Shown: positions 1 to 5,801 of the stretch, one piece after another
How positions within the stretch are numbered: position 1 is the stretch's first letter
How the letters are laid out: every line of letters begins with the position of its first letter
Source: an uncultured Clostridia bacterium
Lineage (GTDB): Bacteria; Bacillota; Clostridia; Oscillospirales; Acutalibacteraceae
NCBI GenBank assembly: GCA_958445555.1
Contig: CAUCSW010000017.1
Coordinates: 1 to 8,919, forward strand
Length of the DNA: 8,919 nt
Reading direction: 5' to 3'
The notes under the pieces: generated by a model
What the model was told of the DNA's origin: nothing
Seen by the model: the letters and a program-made list of their open reading frames with translations, nothing else
Database searches by the model: none
Made by a program: the position numbers and the translations under genes

Positions 1-288
1 AACGGGGCTAACGGTCGCCGCAAAGGTCATATCAGAGCAAAAGACACGCTCGCCCGCCTTCAGACCCGCAAGTTTTACGGCGAGGTGAAGGGCGGCGGTA
101 CCCGAAGAAAGTGCAACGGCATTTTTCACACCGATAAGTTCTCTTGCCATTCTTTCGGATTCGTCGATATTCTTTCCCACGGTCGACATCCAGTTAGTGT
201 TGTAGGCTTCGGTTACATATTTAAGCTCATCACCGTGCATGGTGGGCGAGGAAAGCCACACCTTTTGTTCAAACGGTTTTATATCCAT
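1..288 (-). CDS. DegT/DnrJ/EryC1/StrS family PLP-dependent aminotransferase, N-terminal 96 codons (cut by window edge)
   Basis: Reading leftward from ATG at 288-286 gives 96 open codons that run off the window. The start is supported by a GAGG Shine-Dalgarno about 8 nt upstream and a near-consensus promoter at 331-359. Visible features are an N-terminal stretch around residues 11-20 (WLSSPTMHGD), TNWMSTVG at 31-38, and SSGTAALHLA at 61-70, the phosphate-binding segment typical of sugar aminotransferases of this fold. Members transfer an amino group from glutamate to a 4-keto nucleotide sugar in the cytoplasm, feeding surface glycan or glycoprotein synthesis. The catalytic lysine lies further along and is outside the window. 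The N-terminal pattern resembles PglE-like enzymes of polysaccharide clusters. The exact substrate cannot be told from this fragment. Confidence 0.88.
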   Translation of the reverse strand, partial: MDIKPFEQKVWLSSPTMHGDELKYVTEAYNTNWMSTVGKNIDESERMARELIGVKNAVALSSGTAALHLAVKLAGLKAGERVFCSDMTFAATVSPV

Positions 289-330
289 AAATCACGCCTC
301 ACAATAAATGAATACTTAATATCTCATCAC

Positions 331-359
331 ATTTTACCATTGCGGAATACGCTTGTCAA
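331..359 (-). promoter_or_regulatory. Promoter of the leftward aminotransferase gene
   Basis: On the minus strand TTGACA (359-354) is followed after exactly 17 nt by TAAAAT (336-331), a near-perfect sigma-A-type promoter. It lies about 43 nt upstream of the aminotransferase start codon, leaving a short leader with a GAGG ribosome binding site. Confidence 0.85.
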
Positions 360-477
360 CCGTTCGCCGCAGCGACGGTCCGATTATTCGAATACAGGCG
401 CGGCGGGCGGCACCGAACCTCGATTATCCGCGCATAGGCGTAACCGTTTAACATTTTGTAAACAACCGTTGTTTTGC

Positions 478-506
478 TTGAACAGAGTGAGACTTTTTGG
501 TAAAAT
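478..506 (+). promoter_or_regulatory. Candidate promoter of the membrane protein gene (distal)
   Basis: TTGAAC (478-483), a 17-nt spacer and TAAAAT (501-506) form a good sigma-A-type promoter facing right. Its -10 region GGTAAAATG is identical to that of the divergent promoter at 331-359. The start codon is about 90 nt downstream. Confidence 0.65.
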
Positions 507-527
507 GATTTTATAGGGTGTAGGACT

Positions 528-557
528 TTGCTCTAACATTGTTCGGCACGATATAAT
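528..557 (+). promoter_or_regulatory. Candidate second promoter of the membrane protein gene (proximal)
   Basis: A perfect TATAAT (552-557) is preceded at 18 nt by TTGCTC (528-533). It would give a leader of about 33 nt before the ATG at 596. It may act with or instead of the promoter at 478-506; the sequence alone does not decide. Confidence 0.5.
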
Positions 558-595
558 CGTTTCAAAAAAGAGCATTTAAAAGGCAGGCAGCGGTA

Positions 596-1303
596 ATGAA
601 TGACAAAAACGATCCGATCGGCGAGCAGCAGCGCCGTCAGCGCGAATTAATAGAGCTCAAAAGAGCGAAATCGGGCGAGACTGCGGCGTCGGGACCCGAC
701 ACAGTCGAAAGGGCGCCCCTCACGGCAAAGGAAAAAATCAGCAATATATGGTTCTATTATAAGTACTATATAATATTCGTTCCGCTGATCGTATTTACGC
801 TGGCCGTATTCTTCGCCCAATGTGTCAACAAGCCGAAGTACGATTACACGGTATTACTTAATTCGACCCAATTCGTCTCGGATGAGGATTCCGAAAGGTT
901 CAGCGAATATCTTCAATCGATCGGCGAAGATGTAAACGGAGACGGAAAAGTCACCGTGAATGTCATAAATTGCAGCAGAAATCAATACAGCGGGAACGCG
1001 CAGACCACAAATGCCCGCGCTCAGAAATTCCTTGTTGAGATCGCGGGCGGAGATGCCCGTATCATAGTTGTGAACAAAGAGATATTCGATCAGTTTAATA
1101 CCGAAGATCTTATGCTTTGGACCGATCATTTTTCCCTGCCCGACATGGAGGGTAAGGCGCTTGATTGCGATAACACCACACTTGAGTGCTTGAGTGAGTA
1201 CAAGGAAAAATATTACCTGTGTTACCGTTTGAGCGACAGTTACGACACGCCGGATGCGAGGCTGTTTGAGACTCTTGTTTCGAAAGTAAGAACCGACGAA
1301 TAG
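596..1303 (+). CDS. Uncharacterised single-pass membrane protein with extracytoplasmic domain
   Basis: This 235-residue protein belongs to no named family I recognise. Residues 1-50 are strongly charged and probably cytoplasmic, with many Arg/Lys/Glu. Residues 51-59 are aromatic (IWFYYKYYI), and a hydrophobic segment at about 57-77 forms one transmembrane helix. Positive charge before the helix suggests the N terminus faces the cytoplasm and residues about 80-235 face outside. The outer part contains DVNGDGKV (112-119), which resembles a DxNxDG calcium-binding loop, and four Cys (126, 191, 198, 209) that could form disulfides. The ATG has a modest AGGCAGG site about 8 nt upstream. It is probably transcribed alone or with trpS, which also has its own promoter. 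Similar charged-tail, aromatic-rich single-helix proteins are common and uncharacterised in Clostridia, from general knowledge. Confidence 0.85.
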   Translation: MNDKNDPIGEQQRRQRELIELKRAKSGETAASGPDTVERAPLTAKEKISNIWFYYKYYIIFVPLIVFTLAVFFAQCVNKPKYDYTVLLNSTQFVSDEDSERFSEYLQSIGEDVNGDGKVTVNVINCSRNQYSGNAQTTNARAQKFLVEIAGGDARIIVVNKEIFDQFNTEDLMLWTDHFSLPDMEGKALDCDNTTLECLSEYKEKYYLCYRLSDSYDTPDARLFETLVSKVRTDE

Positions 1304-1343
1304 GTCAGTATCGCAGGTTGTCGTTCGTACCGGCAAATTTTTA

Positions 1344-1372
1344 TTGAACGGTTCGAGCGAATGTGTTATATT
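1344..1372 (+). promoter_or_regulatory. Promoter of trpS
   Basis: TTGAAC (1344-1349), a 17-nt spacer and TATATT (1367-1372) make a good sigma-A-type promoter between the membrane protein gene and trpS. The predicted leader is about 55 nt and has room for no T-box; only a 5-bp ACCGT/ACGGT hairpin at 1393-1407 is seen in it. Confidence 0.75.
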
Positions 1373-1420
1373 TATATGAGTGGCAGATTGCAACCGTAAT
1401 TGACGGTATTCCTACCTAAC

Positions 1421-1426
1421 AAAGGA
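1421..1426 (+). promoter_or_regulatory. Ribosome binding site fixing the trpS start
   Basis: AAAGGA stands 9 nt before the ATG at 1436. This supports that start over an in-frame TTG at 1400, which lies upstream of this site and would add 12 residues not expected in TrpRS. Confidence 0.7.
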
Positions 1427-1435
1427 TTGATAGTA

Positions 1436-2452
1436 ATGAACGAACCGATCGTCGAAAAGAAAAAGCGCGTTTTCAGCGCGATTCAACCGAGCGGTATGCT
1501 CACCCTCGGAAATTATCTCGGGGCTCTTAAAAACTGGGTCGCCATGACCGAGGAGTTCGACTGTATTTTCGCGGTCGCGGACCTTCACGCCATAACCGTG
1601 CGTCAGGATCCCGCAAAATTCCGCGCTCAGATCTACTCGACCGCTGCTCTTTTGTCGGCACTCGGGCTCGATCCCGAAAAGAACATTCTTTTCATTCAGT
1701 CACACATTGCCGCTCACTCTCAGCTTGCCTGGGTGCTTGACTGCTACACCCAGTTCGGTGAGCTTTCAAGGATGACCCAATTCAAGGACAAGTCCCAAAA
1801 GCACGCCGACAATGTGAATGCAGGTCTGTTTACGTATCCCTCTCTGATGGCTGCGGATATTCTTCTTTACAACTCGGACCTTGTACCGGTAGGTGCCGAT
1901 CAAAAGCAGCATCTTGAAATAACGAGGGATATAGCGCTGAGATTCAACGGCATTTACGGTAATGTTTTCACAGTTCCCGAGCCGTATATTCCGAAAGCGG
2001 GTGCAAGGGTAATGTCCCTGCAGGATCCGACCAGGAAGATGTCGAAATCCGATGAGAATATCAACGCCTGGGTAGCGATCCTTGACAAGCCCGAAGACAT
2101 AATGCGCAAATTCAAGCGCGCCGTGACCGACTCGGATTCAAAAGTGTGCGTCGGAGACGGCAAGGACGGCATTAACAACCTGATAACCATCTACTCGGCC
2201 GTAACGGGCAGGACCCCCGAAGAGATCACCGCCGAATTCGAAGGCAAGGGCTACGGAGATTTTAAAGCGGCAGTCGGCGAGGCGGTCATTGAGGAACTGC
2301 GTCCCATAAGAGAAAGATACGAGCGCATAATCGCCGACAAGGGCGAGCTTGATCGCATTTACAAGGAAGGCGCCGAAAAGGCATCAAGAATAGCATATAA
2401 GACATTGTCGAAGGTAATGAAAAAGGTCGGCTTCGTGCCGCCCGCAAGGTGA
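1436..2452 (+). CDS. trpS: Tryptophanyl-tRNA synthetase
   Basis: A class I aminoacyl-tRNA synthetase that activates tryptophan with ATP and charges tRNA-Trp in the cytoplasm. The 338-residue length is normal for the bacterial enzyme, a homodimer. The ATP-binding signature is TLGN at 23-26 within SGMLTLGNYLGA, the TIGN-like form known from Bacillus enzymes rather than HIGH. The second signature, KMSKS, is intact at 201-205. Other family marks are ADLHAIT (48-54) and GADQKQHLEITRDIA (153-167). The ATG start at 1436 is chosen for its Shine-Dalgarno at 1421-1426. No T-box or trp attenuator is visible in the short leader. The stop codon overlaps the ribosome binding site of holB, so the two are probably co-transcribed and translationally linked. 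Confidence 0.97.
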   Translation: MNEPIVEKKKRVFSAIQPSGMLTLGNYLGALKNWVAMTEEFDCIFAVADLHAITVRQDPAKFRAQIYSTAALLSALGLDPEKNILFIQSHIAAHSQLAWVLDCYTQFGELSRMTQFKDKSQKHADNVNAGLFTYPSLMAADILLYNSDLVPVGADQKQHLEITRDIALRFNGIYGNVFTVPEPYIPKAGARVMSLQDPTRKMSKSDENINAWVAILDKPEDIMRKFKRAVTDSDSKVCVGDGKDGINNLITIYSAVTGRTPEEITAEFEGKGYGDFKAAVGEAVIEELRPIRERYERIIADKGELDRIYKEGAEKASRIAYKTLSKVMKKVGFVPPAR

Positions 2453-2461
2453 GGTATCACT

Positions 2462-3391
2462 GTGTTTGACCGACTTTACGGCAACAGAAGATTCAAAGAA
2501 AGTCTTTCCGAGCTGATCATGAACGGGAAGCTCCCGCAGTCGCTGATAATCGAAGGTGAAAAAGGAACGGGGCGTCACATTGCGGCGGGATATGCTGCGG
2601 CAGCTGCCGTTTGCGGCTGCGACAATCCTCCCTGCCTTCAGTGCAACGACTGTCGTCTTGCTATGAAACTTCAGCATCCCGACATCAGGGTGTTCACGCC
2701 CGAAAAAAAAGTGTTTCCGGTAGAGCTCGCCAGAAGTGTGAGATCGTATGCATACATCAAGCCCATGACCGCAAGGACCGGCGTATCGGTTCTTGAACGA
2801 TGCGATCCCATGACCGTTGAGGCGCAGAATGCACTTCTGAAGGTTCTTGAAGAGCCTCCCGAGGCGGCAATGTTTATTCTTCTGACCGAAAATTCCGACT
2901 CTTTTCTTCCGACCGTATTGTCAAGGTGCACGGTACTGACGCTGGAGCCCGTGACGGAGGAGGAAGCGTTTTCGTGCCTTTCATCGTACGGGAAATACAG
3001 TGATGATGAGATATATCGCGCGGTCGCGGTCGCGGAGGGGAATATCGGAAGGGCGCTCTCAGCTTTGGAAGGCGGAAAGGATTACGAATACAGATCGATA
3101 TCCGATGACATATTCACCGCGTTTTCGGAAAACGACGCACCTGCCCTGCTACGTCTTGCATACAAAGCAGAAAAGTGCGGCGATCCCGAGGCGGTGATCA
3201 GGTCGTTATGCGAGCGCCTGCATTTTGCGCTGCGCGATGCCGCAACCGACAAAGACGGCGAAGCAGAGGCAAATTATTCGGCTGCGTTTGATGCCGCCGT
3301 CTCGGCGGCGGATGCGCTGAGGTCGAACAGCAACCGCCAGCTGGTGCTCAACATTCTGTGCAGCCGTCTCGGCAAAGCGGCAGGGCGCTGA
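2462..3391 (+). CDS. holB: DNA polymerase III subunit delta' (clamp loader)
   Basis: Delta' is the AAA+-fold subunit of the clamp loader that places the beta sliding clamp on primed DNA at the replication fork. The protein has 309 residues, slightly short of the usual 320-335. A Walker A-like loop GEKGTGRH (32-39) has Arg in place of the invariant Lys, consistent with a subunit that does not hydrolyse ATP. A zinc module is formed by Cys53, Cys58, Cys61 and Cys64. NALLKVLEEPP (123-133) and LSRC (153-156), the arginine-finger motif that acts on the neighbouring subunit, are intact. Translation begins at GTG, with AAGGTGAGG 7 nt upstream that overlaps the trpS stop. The gene precedes ricT, the same neighbour as in Bacillus, although a 207-bp repeat-bearing gap separates them here. 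Confidence 0.95.
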   Translation: MFDRLYGNRRFKESLSELIMNGKLPQSLIIEGEKGTGRHIAAGYAAAAAVCGCDNPPCLQCNDCRLAMKLQHPDIRVFTPEKKVFPVELARSVRSYAYIKPMTARTGVSVLERCDPMTVEAQNALLKVLEEPPEAAMFILLTENSDSFLPTVLSRCTVLTLEPVTEEEAFSCLSSYGKYSDDEIYRAVAVAEGNIGRALSALEGGKDYEYRSISDDIFTAFSENDAPALLRLAYKAEKCGDPEAVIRSLCERLHFALRDAATDKDGEAEANYSAAFDAAVSAADALRSNSNRQLVLNILCSRLGKAAGR

Positions 3392-3408
3392 CCGTCCAAC
3401 GGCATACC

Positions 3409-3516
3409 GGTGTGATGCGATATAACCGTACAATGCGACAAGGTCTTGCGGCACGGTATTGCCGTGCAATGCGGTACGGTCGTGCAGTGCGGTACGGTCG
3501 TGTGACGCGTTATTAT
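3409..3516 (+). repeat. Degenerate 18-bp tandem repeat array (six units)
   Basis: Units at 3463-3480 and 3481-3498 differ at one base: CGTGCAATGCGGTACGGT and CGTGCAGTGCGGTACGGT. In the same 18-bp register the units at 3409-3426, 3427-3444, 3445-3462 and 3499-3516 match the core less well, about 10 to 14 of 18 bases by eye. The array occupies most of the gap between holB and ricT. Because 18 is a multiple of three, both strands remain open in several frames and would encode hexapeptide repeats, but no good ribosome binding site points to translation. Confidence 0.75.
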
Positions 3517-3598
3517 CATACAAAATCACCGGATCCGTCGGCGTTATAAATCACGGTCGGCGCGGTCCTTATACATATTACAAAGGAGAAAGTATTTA

Positions 3599-4483
3599 AT
3601 GGCAGAGGTTATCGGAATCAAGTTCCGTGAAGACGGAAGAGTATACAGTTTCGAAGCAAACGGCATTATCCTTGCCGAAGGCGATCGTGCGATAGTCGAA
3701 ACATCGCGGGGCATCGAATGCGGAACTGTTGCAAAGTCCAACTTTATTCAGGACGATGCAGAGATCTCAAAGCCCCTGAAGCCGGTGTTAAGAGCGGCTA
3801 CAGAGGATGATCTCAAAAGGGTCGCCCAGAATAAAGAAAAGGAAAAAAGGGCATTTTCCGTATGTGAGCAGAAGATCGCCGCACGCAAGCTTGATATGAA
3901 GCTTGTCGACGCCGAAGTGTCATTCGACGGCTCAAAGACCGTTTTTTGTTTCACTGCTGACGGAAGGGTGGATTTCAGAGAGCTTGTAAAGGATCTCGCC
4001 TCGGCGCTGCACACAAGGATAGAGCTGCGCCAGATAGGCGTCAGAGACGAAGCAAAGATGCTCGGCGGTCTCGGAATCTGCGGTCAGCCTCTCTGTTGCT
4101 CAAGGTTTCTTGACGATTTTCAACCCGTATCGATCAAAATGGCAAAGGAGCAGGGGCTCTCGCTCAATCCCGTTAAAATATCGGGTATGTGCGGCAGGCT
4201 CATGTGTTGTCTTAAATACGAGCACGAGGCTTACGAGTACCTTATAGGGCTTACACCTAAGGTGGGTTCTCAAGTCATAACAAGCGAGGGTCGCGGTGTC
4301 GTCACTGATGTCAATCTTCTTACCGGTATGCTGAGTGTACGGGTGGGCGACGAAAGTGCCGCCCCGATAAAGGTCCACAGAGACGATGTAAAGCCGATAA
4401 GAAAGCACTGCGGAAAGTGTGCCGCCGAAGGTGCGGCAGCCGCAAAGTCTTCGTCAGAAAGCGACGACCGTGACGAGGAATAG
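3599..4483 (+). CDS. ricT: PSP1-domain protein RicT (YaaT)
   Basis: This 294-residue protein carries the cysteine-rich PSP1 core: CGQPLCC at 161-167 and GMCGRLMCC at 196-204. In Bacillus subtilis RicT (YaaT) joins RicA and RicF in a cytoplasmic complex that binds iron-sulfur clusters, works with RNase Y in mRNA maturation, and affects sporulation, competence and biofilm formation. The core is followed by a beta-rich segment (220-266), then an extra CGKC at 271-274 and an acidic Ser/Asp/Glu tail (285-294). The ATG has AAAGGAGAA about 9 nt upstream. It lies downstream of holB as in Bacillus, so it probably shares the trpS/holB transcript; no convincing promoter was found in the gap. RicA and RicF homologues are not in the window. 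Confidence 0.93.
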   Translation: MAEVIGIKFREDGRVYSFEANGIILAEGDRAIVETSRGIECGTVAKSNFIQDDAEISKPLKPVLRAATEDDLKRVAQNKEKEKRAFSVCEQKIAARKLDMKLVDAEVSFDGSKTVFCFTADGRVDFRELVKDLASALHTRIELRQIGVRDEAKMLGGLGICGQPLCCSRFLDDFQPVSIKMAKEQGLSLNPVKISGMCGRLMCCLKYEHEAYEYLIGLTPKVGSQVITSEGRGVVTDVNLLTGMLSVRVGDESAAPIKVHRDDVKPIRKHCGKCAAEGAAAAKSSSESDDRDEE

Positions 4484-4495
4484 CCGCACGCTGAG

Positions 4496-4524
4496 CGACA
4501 CGCCGCATTGAATCGGCGGTGTCG
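4496..4524 (+). other. GC-rich hairpin after ricT, possible 3' end structure
   Basis: CGACACGCCG pairs with CGGCGGTGTCG with one bulged G (6 plus 4 bp, 8-nt loop) just past the ricT stop. No T run follows, so it is at best a poor intrinsic terminator; it may act as a transcript-end stabiliser. Confidence 0.4.
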
Positions 4525-4561
4525 GGGGTATTCGGACAGAAACAAGCAAATAAAAAAACAG

Positions 4562-4590
4562 TGGAAAATCGGAACGGTATGTGATATACT
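4562..4590 (+). promoter_or_regulatory. Candidate extended -10 promoter of the lipoprotein gene
   Basis: TATACT (4585-4590) is preceded by TG plus one base (extended -10) and, at 17 nt, by the weak -35 TGGAAA (4562-4567). The start codon lies 42 nt downstream of the -10. Confidence 0.55.
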
Positions 4591-4632
4591 TCACATTGTA
4601 TCGTAAACTTGTATTAAACGGAGTGTTAACAA

Positions 4633-5169
4633 ATGAAGAAAATGATCGCGGCATTGTCCGCTCTGCTTATCATCGCAGCTTCACTCTCGGGTTGTATGTC
4701 AACCGCCCAGACTATTTCGGAAAACGGTGCGGCGGCATACATATCGGTAAAGTGCGAAAAGGAAGTCACCCTCGCCGCGGACAAGGACGGCAAGGTATTG
4801 CTTGCCTCTTACAAGAATTCAACCGACTCATCGTCGGTGGCTGTCCAAAAATCGGAGACCGAGTTTGACGGCATTGAATTTACCGGAAAAACATATCAGG
4901 AGGGCATAAAAGCCATCATCTCCAAGCTCGGCGACAAAAAGCTCGTCATTACAATAAAGGCGGGCGGAGTAACCACCGATGCTGCGAAAGAGGCACTCGG
5001 CAGTGTTAAAAAGGAAGTTCCCGAGCTTGTGAAGGAGCTTACGGATGTCACGGTAACCTTTGTTGAAAAGGGCGAAGGAAGCAATCAAGACAAGACCACC
5101 GAGCTTTTCAAAAAGAGTGCCGACACTTCGTCGGATGCTTCATCCGACACTTCATCAAAAGCGGAATAA
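4633..5169 (+). CDS. Secreted lipoprotein with RsgI-like extracellular domain
   Basis: A 178-residue lipoprotein. Residues 1-20 form a signal peptide (MKK, then a hydrophobic core) and the lipobox LSGC puts the lipidated Cys at 21, so the protein should sit on the outer face of the membrane. Residues about 35-100 (AAYISVK, a DKDGKVLLASYKN turn, then FTGKTYQEGIKAIISKLG) follow the strand-turn-helix pattern of the extracellular domain found next to the membrane in RsgI-type anti-sigma factors; this is inference from pattern. No cytoplasmic anti-sigma part or sigma gene adjoins it. A repetitive acidic/Ser tail (SADTSSDASSDTSS, 162-175) ends the protein. ATG has GGAG about 8 nt upstream. Function is unknown; it probably senses or binds something at the envelope. 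Confidence 0.85.
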   Translation: MKKMIAALSALLIIAASLSGCMSTAQTISENGAAAYISVKCEKEVTLAADKDGKVLLASYKNSTDSSSVAVQKSETEFDGIEFTGKTYQEGIKAIISKLGDKKLVITIKAGGVTTDAAKEALGSVKKEVPELVKELTDVTVTFVEKGEGSNQDKTTELFKKSADTSSDASSDTSSKAE

Positions 5170-5190
5170 CGGTTTGATCCGCTTCTTTAT
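5159..5190 (+). terminator. Terminator-like hairpin over the lipoprotein stop codon
   Basis: AAGCGGA (5159-5165) pairs with TCCGCTT (5178-5184), enclosing the TAA stop in a 12-nt loop, and is followed by the T-rich CTTTAT. The stem is 7 bp and the T run short, so termination would be partial. Confidence 0.45.
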
Positions 5191-5372
5191 CGGGCAGTCA
5201 TCTGCTTTCTATATCACTTGCATTCGGCCGGGTCGATAAAGAGTCCCGCGCGGTCCCGCTGCATGGTATCTTTTCGCAAGGCATACGCTCGGCTCACCGC
5301 GGTTTGACTTATTAATATATTTCGATTAAGTGCGGCTTACTTTATCGGTCGCATCGAATTATGTGCTATTGT
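5170..5372. other. Gene-free stretch downstream of the lipoprotein gene
   Basis: No plausible coding sequence was found. There is an 8-bp inverted repeat CTTTATCG (5185-5192)/CGATAAAG (5234-5241), and an AT-rich island at 5303-5330 beginning with TTGACT (5304-5309) but lacking a good -10 at the right distance. A transcript from that island would run through the hairpins that follow; this is weak. Confidence 0.5.
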
Positions 5373-5415
5373 ACCCCGCAGGGGTCGGCGAATTGATTGC
5401 CGACCCCTGCGGGGT
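5373..5415 (+). terminator. 17-bp perfect hairpin, possible terminator
   Basis: ACCCCGCAGGGGTCGGC (5373-5389) pairs completely with 5399-5415 across a 9-nt loop. The following CTTTGCTGTT has only half T, so intrinsic termination is plausible but not classical. Each arm contains its own small inverted repeat (ACCCC-GCA-GGGGT), allowing an alternative two-hairpin form. Confidence 0.55.
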
Positions 5416-5445
5416 CTTTGCTGTTCCGATTTTCAGAGTCTCGGT

Positions 5446-5688
5446 CGGCAGGCAGAAAGGGTGGAAATTAAGGCGGCGCCGCGATGCGCGCCGAAGGCGC
5501 GCATCAAACGGGGGCACGGCGGGCGGCGTGAGCCGCCGTGTCGGTGCCGCCCCGAGACTTAGGGGCGGCTCGGCAATATGAACCATACCGCCGTGCCCCC
5601 GTTTCGCGCCCTCCTGAGGGAGGGCGCGCGGCGCCGCAGAGTGCCGCTTTCCACCCTGTTACCCCGTTCTGTCTCCCCCTCTCTGCCG
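5446..5688. repeat. GC-rich multi-branched inverted-repeat element, structured RNA or MITE-like
   Basis: A nested set of complementary segments covers about 240 nt. Pairs are CGGCAG/CTGCCG (5446-5451 with 5683-5688); AGGGTGGAAA/TTTCCACCCT (5458-5467 with 5648-5657); GCGGCGCCGC-type (5473-5483 with 5627-5637); and AAACGGGGGCACGGCGG (5506-5522 with 5588-5604, 17 bp perfect). Enclosed hairpins are 5484-5504 (9 bp, GAA loop), 5522-5537 (6 bp, GTGA loop), 5546-5569 (8 bp, loop GAGACTTA) and 5606-5627 (9 bp, TGAG loop). All are mutually compatible apart from one shared base at two junctions. It is far richer in GC than its surroundings and has no credible ribosome binding site or gene. It could be a structured non-coding RNA or a palindromic mobile element. 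The fold is equally possible on either strand, so orientation is not assigned. Confidence 0.8.
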
Positions 5689-5708
5689 CGTTACTTTGGC
5701 GATTTTTC

Positions 5709-5800
5709 AAAAATATAAAGTGAGAATAAATGAGAAAACGAAAGAAAACAAGAGAATACAAGAGAATTAAAAGAACAGATTAAAATTCGGGCGAAAAAGT
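5709..5800 (+). promoter_or_regulatory. A/G-rich tract upstream of rplM promoter
   Basis: About 90 nt are almost all purine on the top strand and A-rich, including a perfect 10-bp tandem duplication ACAAGAGAAT at 5748-5757 and 5758-5767. Placed directly before a near-consensus promoter of ribosomal protein genes, the A-rich part could act as an UP-like or bent-DNA activator; this is inference. Confidence 0.4.
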
Positions 5801-5801
5801 G

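Noticed and set aside
85..516. Rightward frame of 143 codons at the left edge
   Set aside because: It is antisense to the aminotransferase gene, which has a clear family motif, start, ribosome binding site and promoter on the other strand.
1304..1435. T-box riboswitch upstream of trpS
   Set aside because: The leader is only about 55 nt after the predicted start, with no TGGNACC-type box and no terminator/antiterminator pair.
3409..3516. CRISPR array
   Set aside because: Units are contiguous with no spacers, only 18 bp long and poorly conserved; no cas gene is near.
3358..3549. Small rightward frame of 63 codons across the 18-bp repeats
   Set aside because: It begins inside holB in another frame, has no Shine-Dalgarno, and its repeats are explained by the DNA period being divisible by three.
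5330..5761. Open reading frames on both strands through the GC-rich region
   Set aside because: They follow the inverted-repeat structure, encode Arg/Ala/Pro-rich low-complexity peptides, overlap each other on both strands and lack ribosome binding sites.
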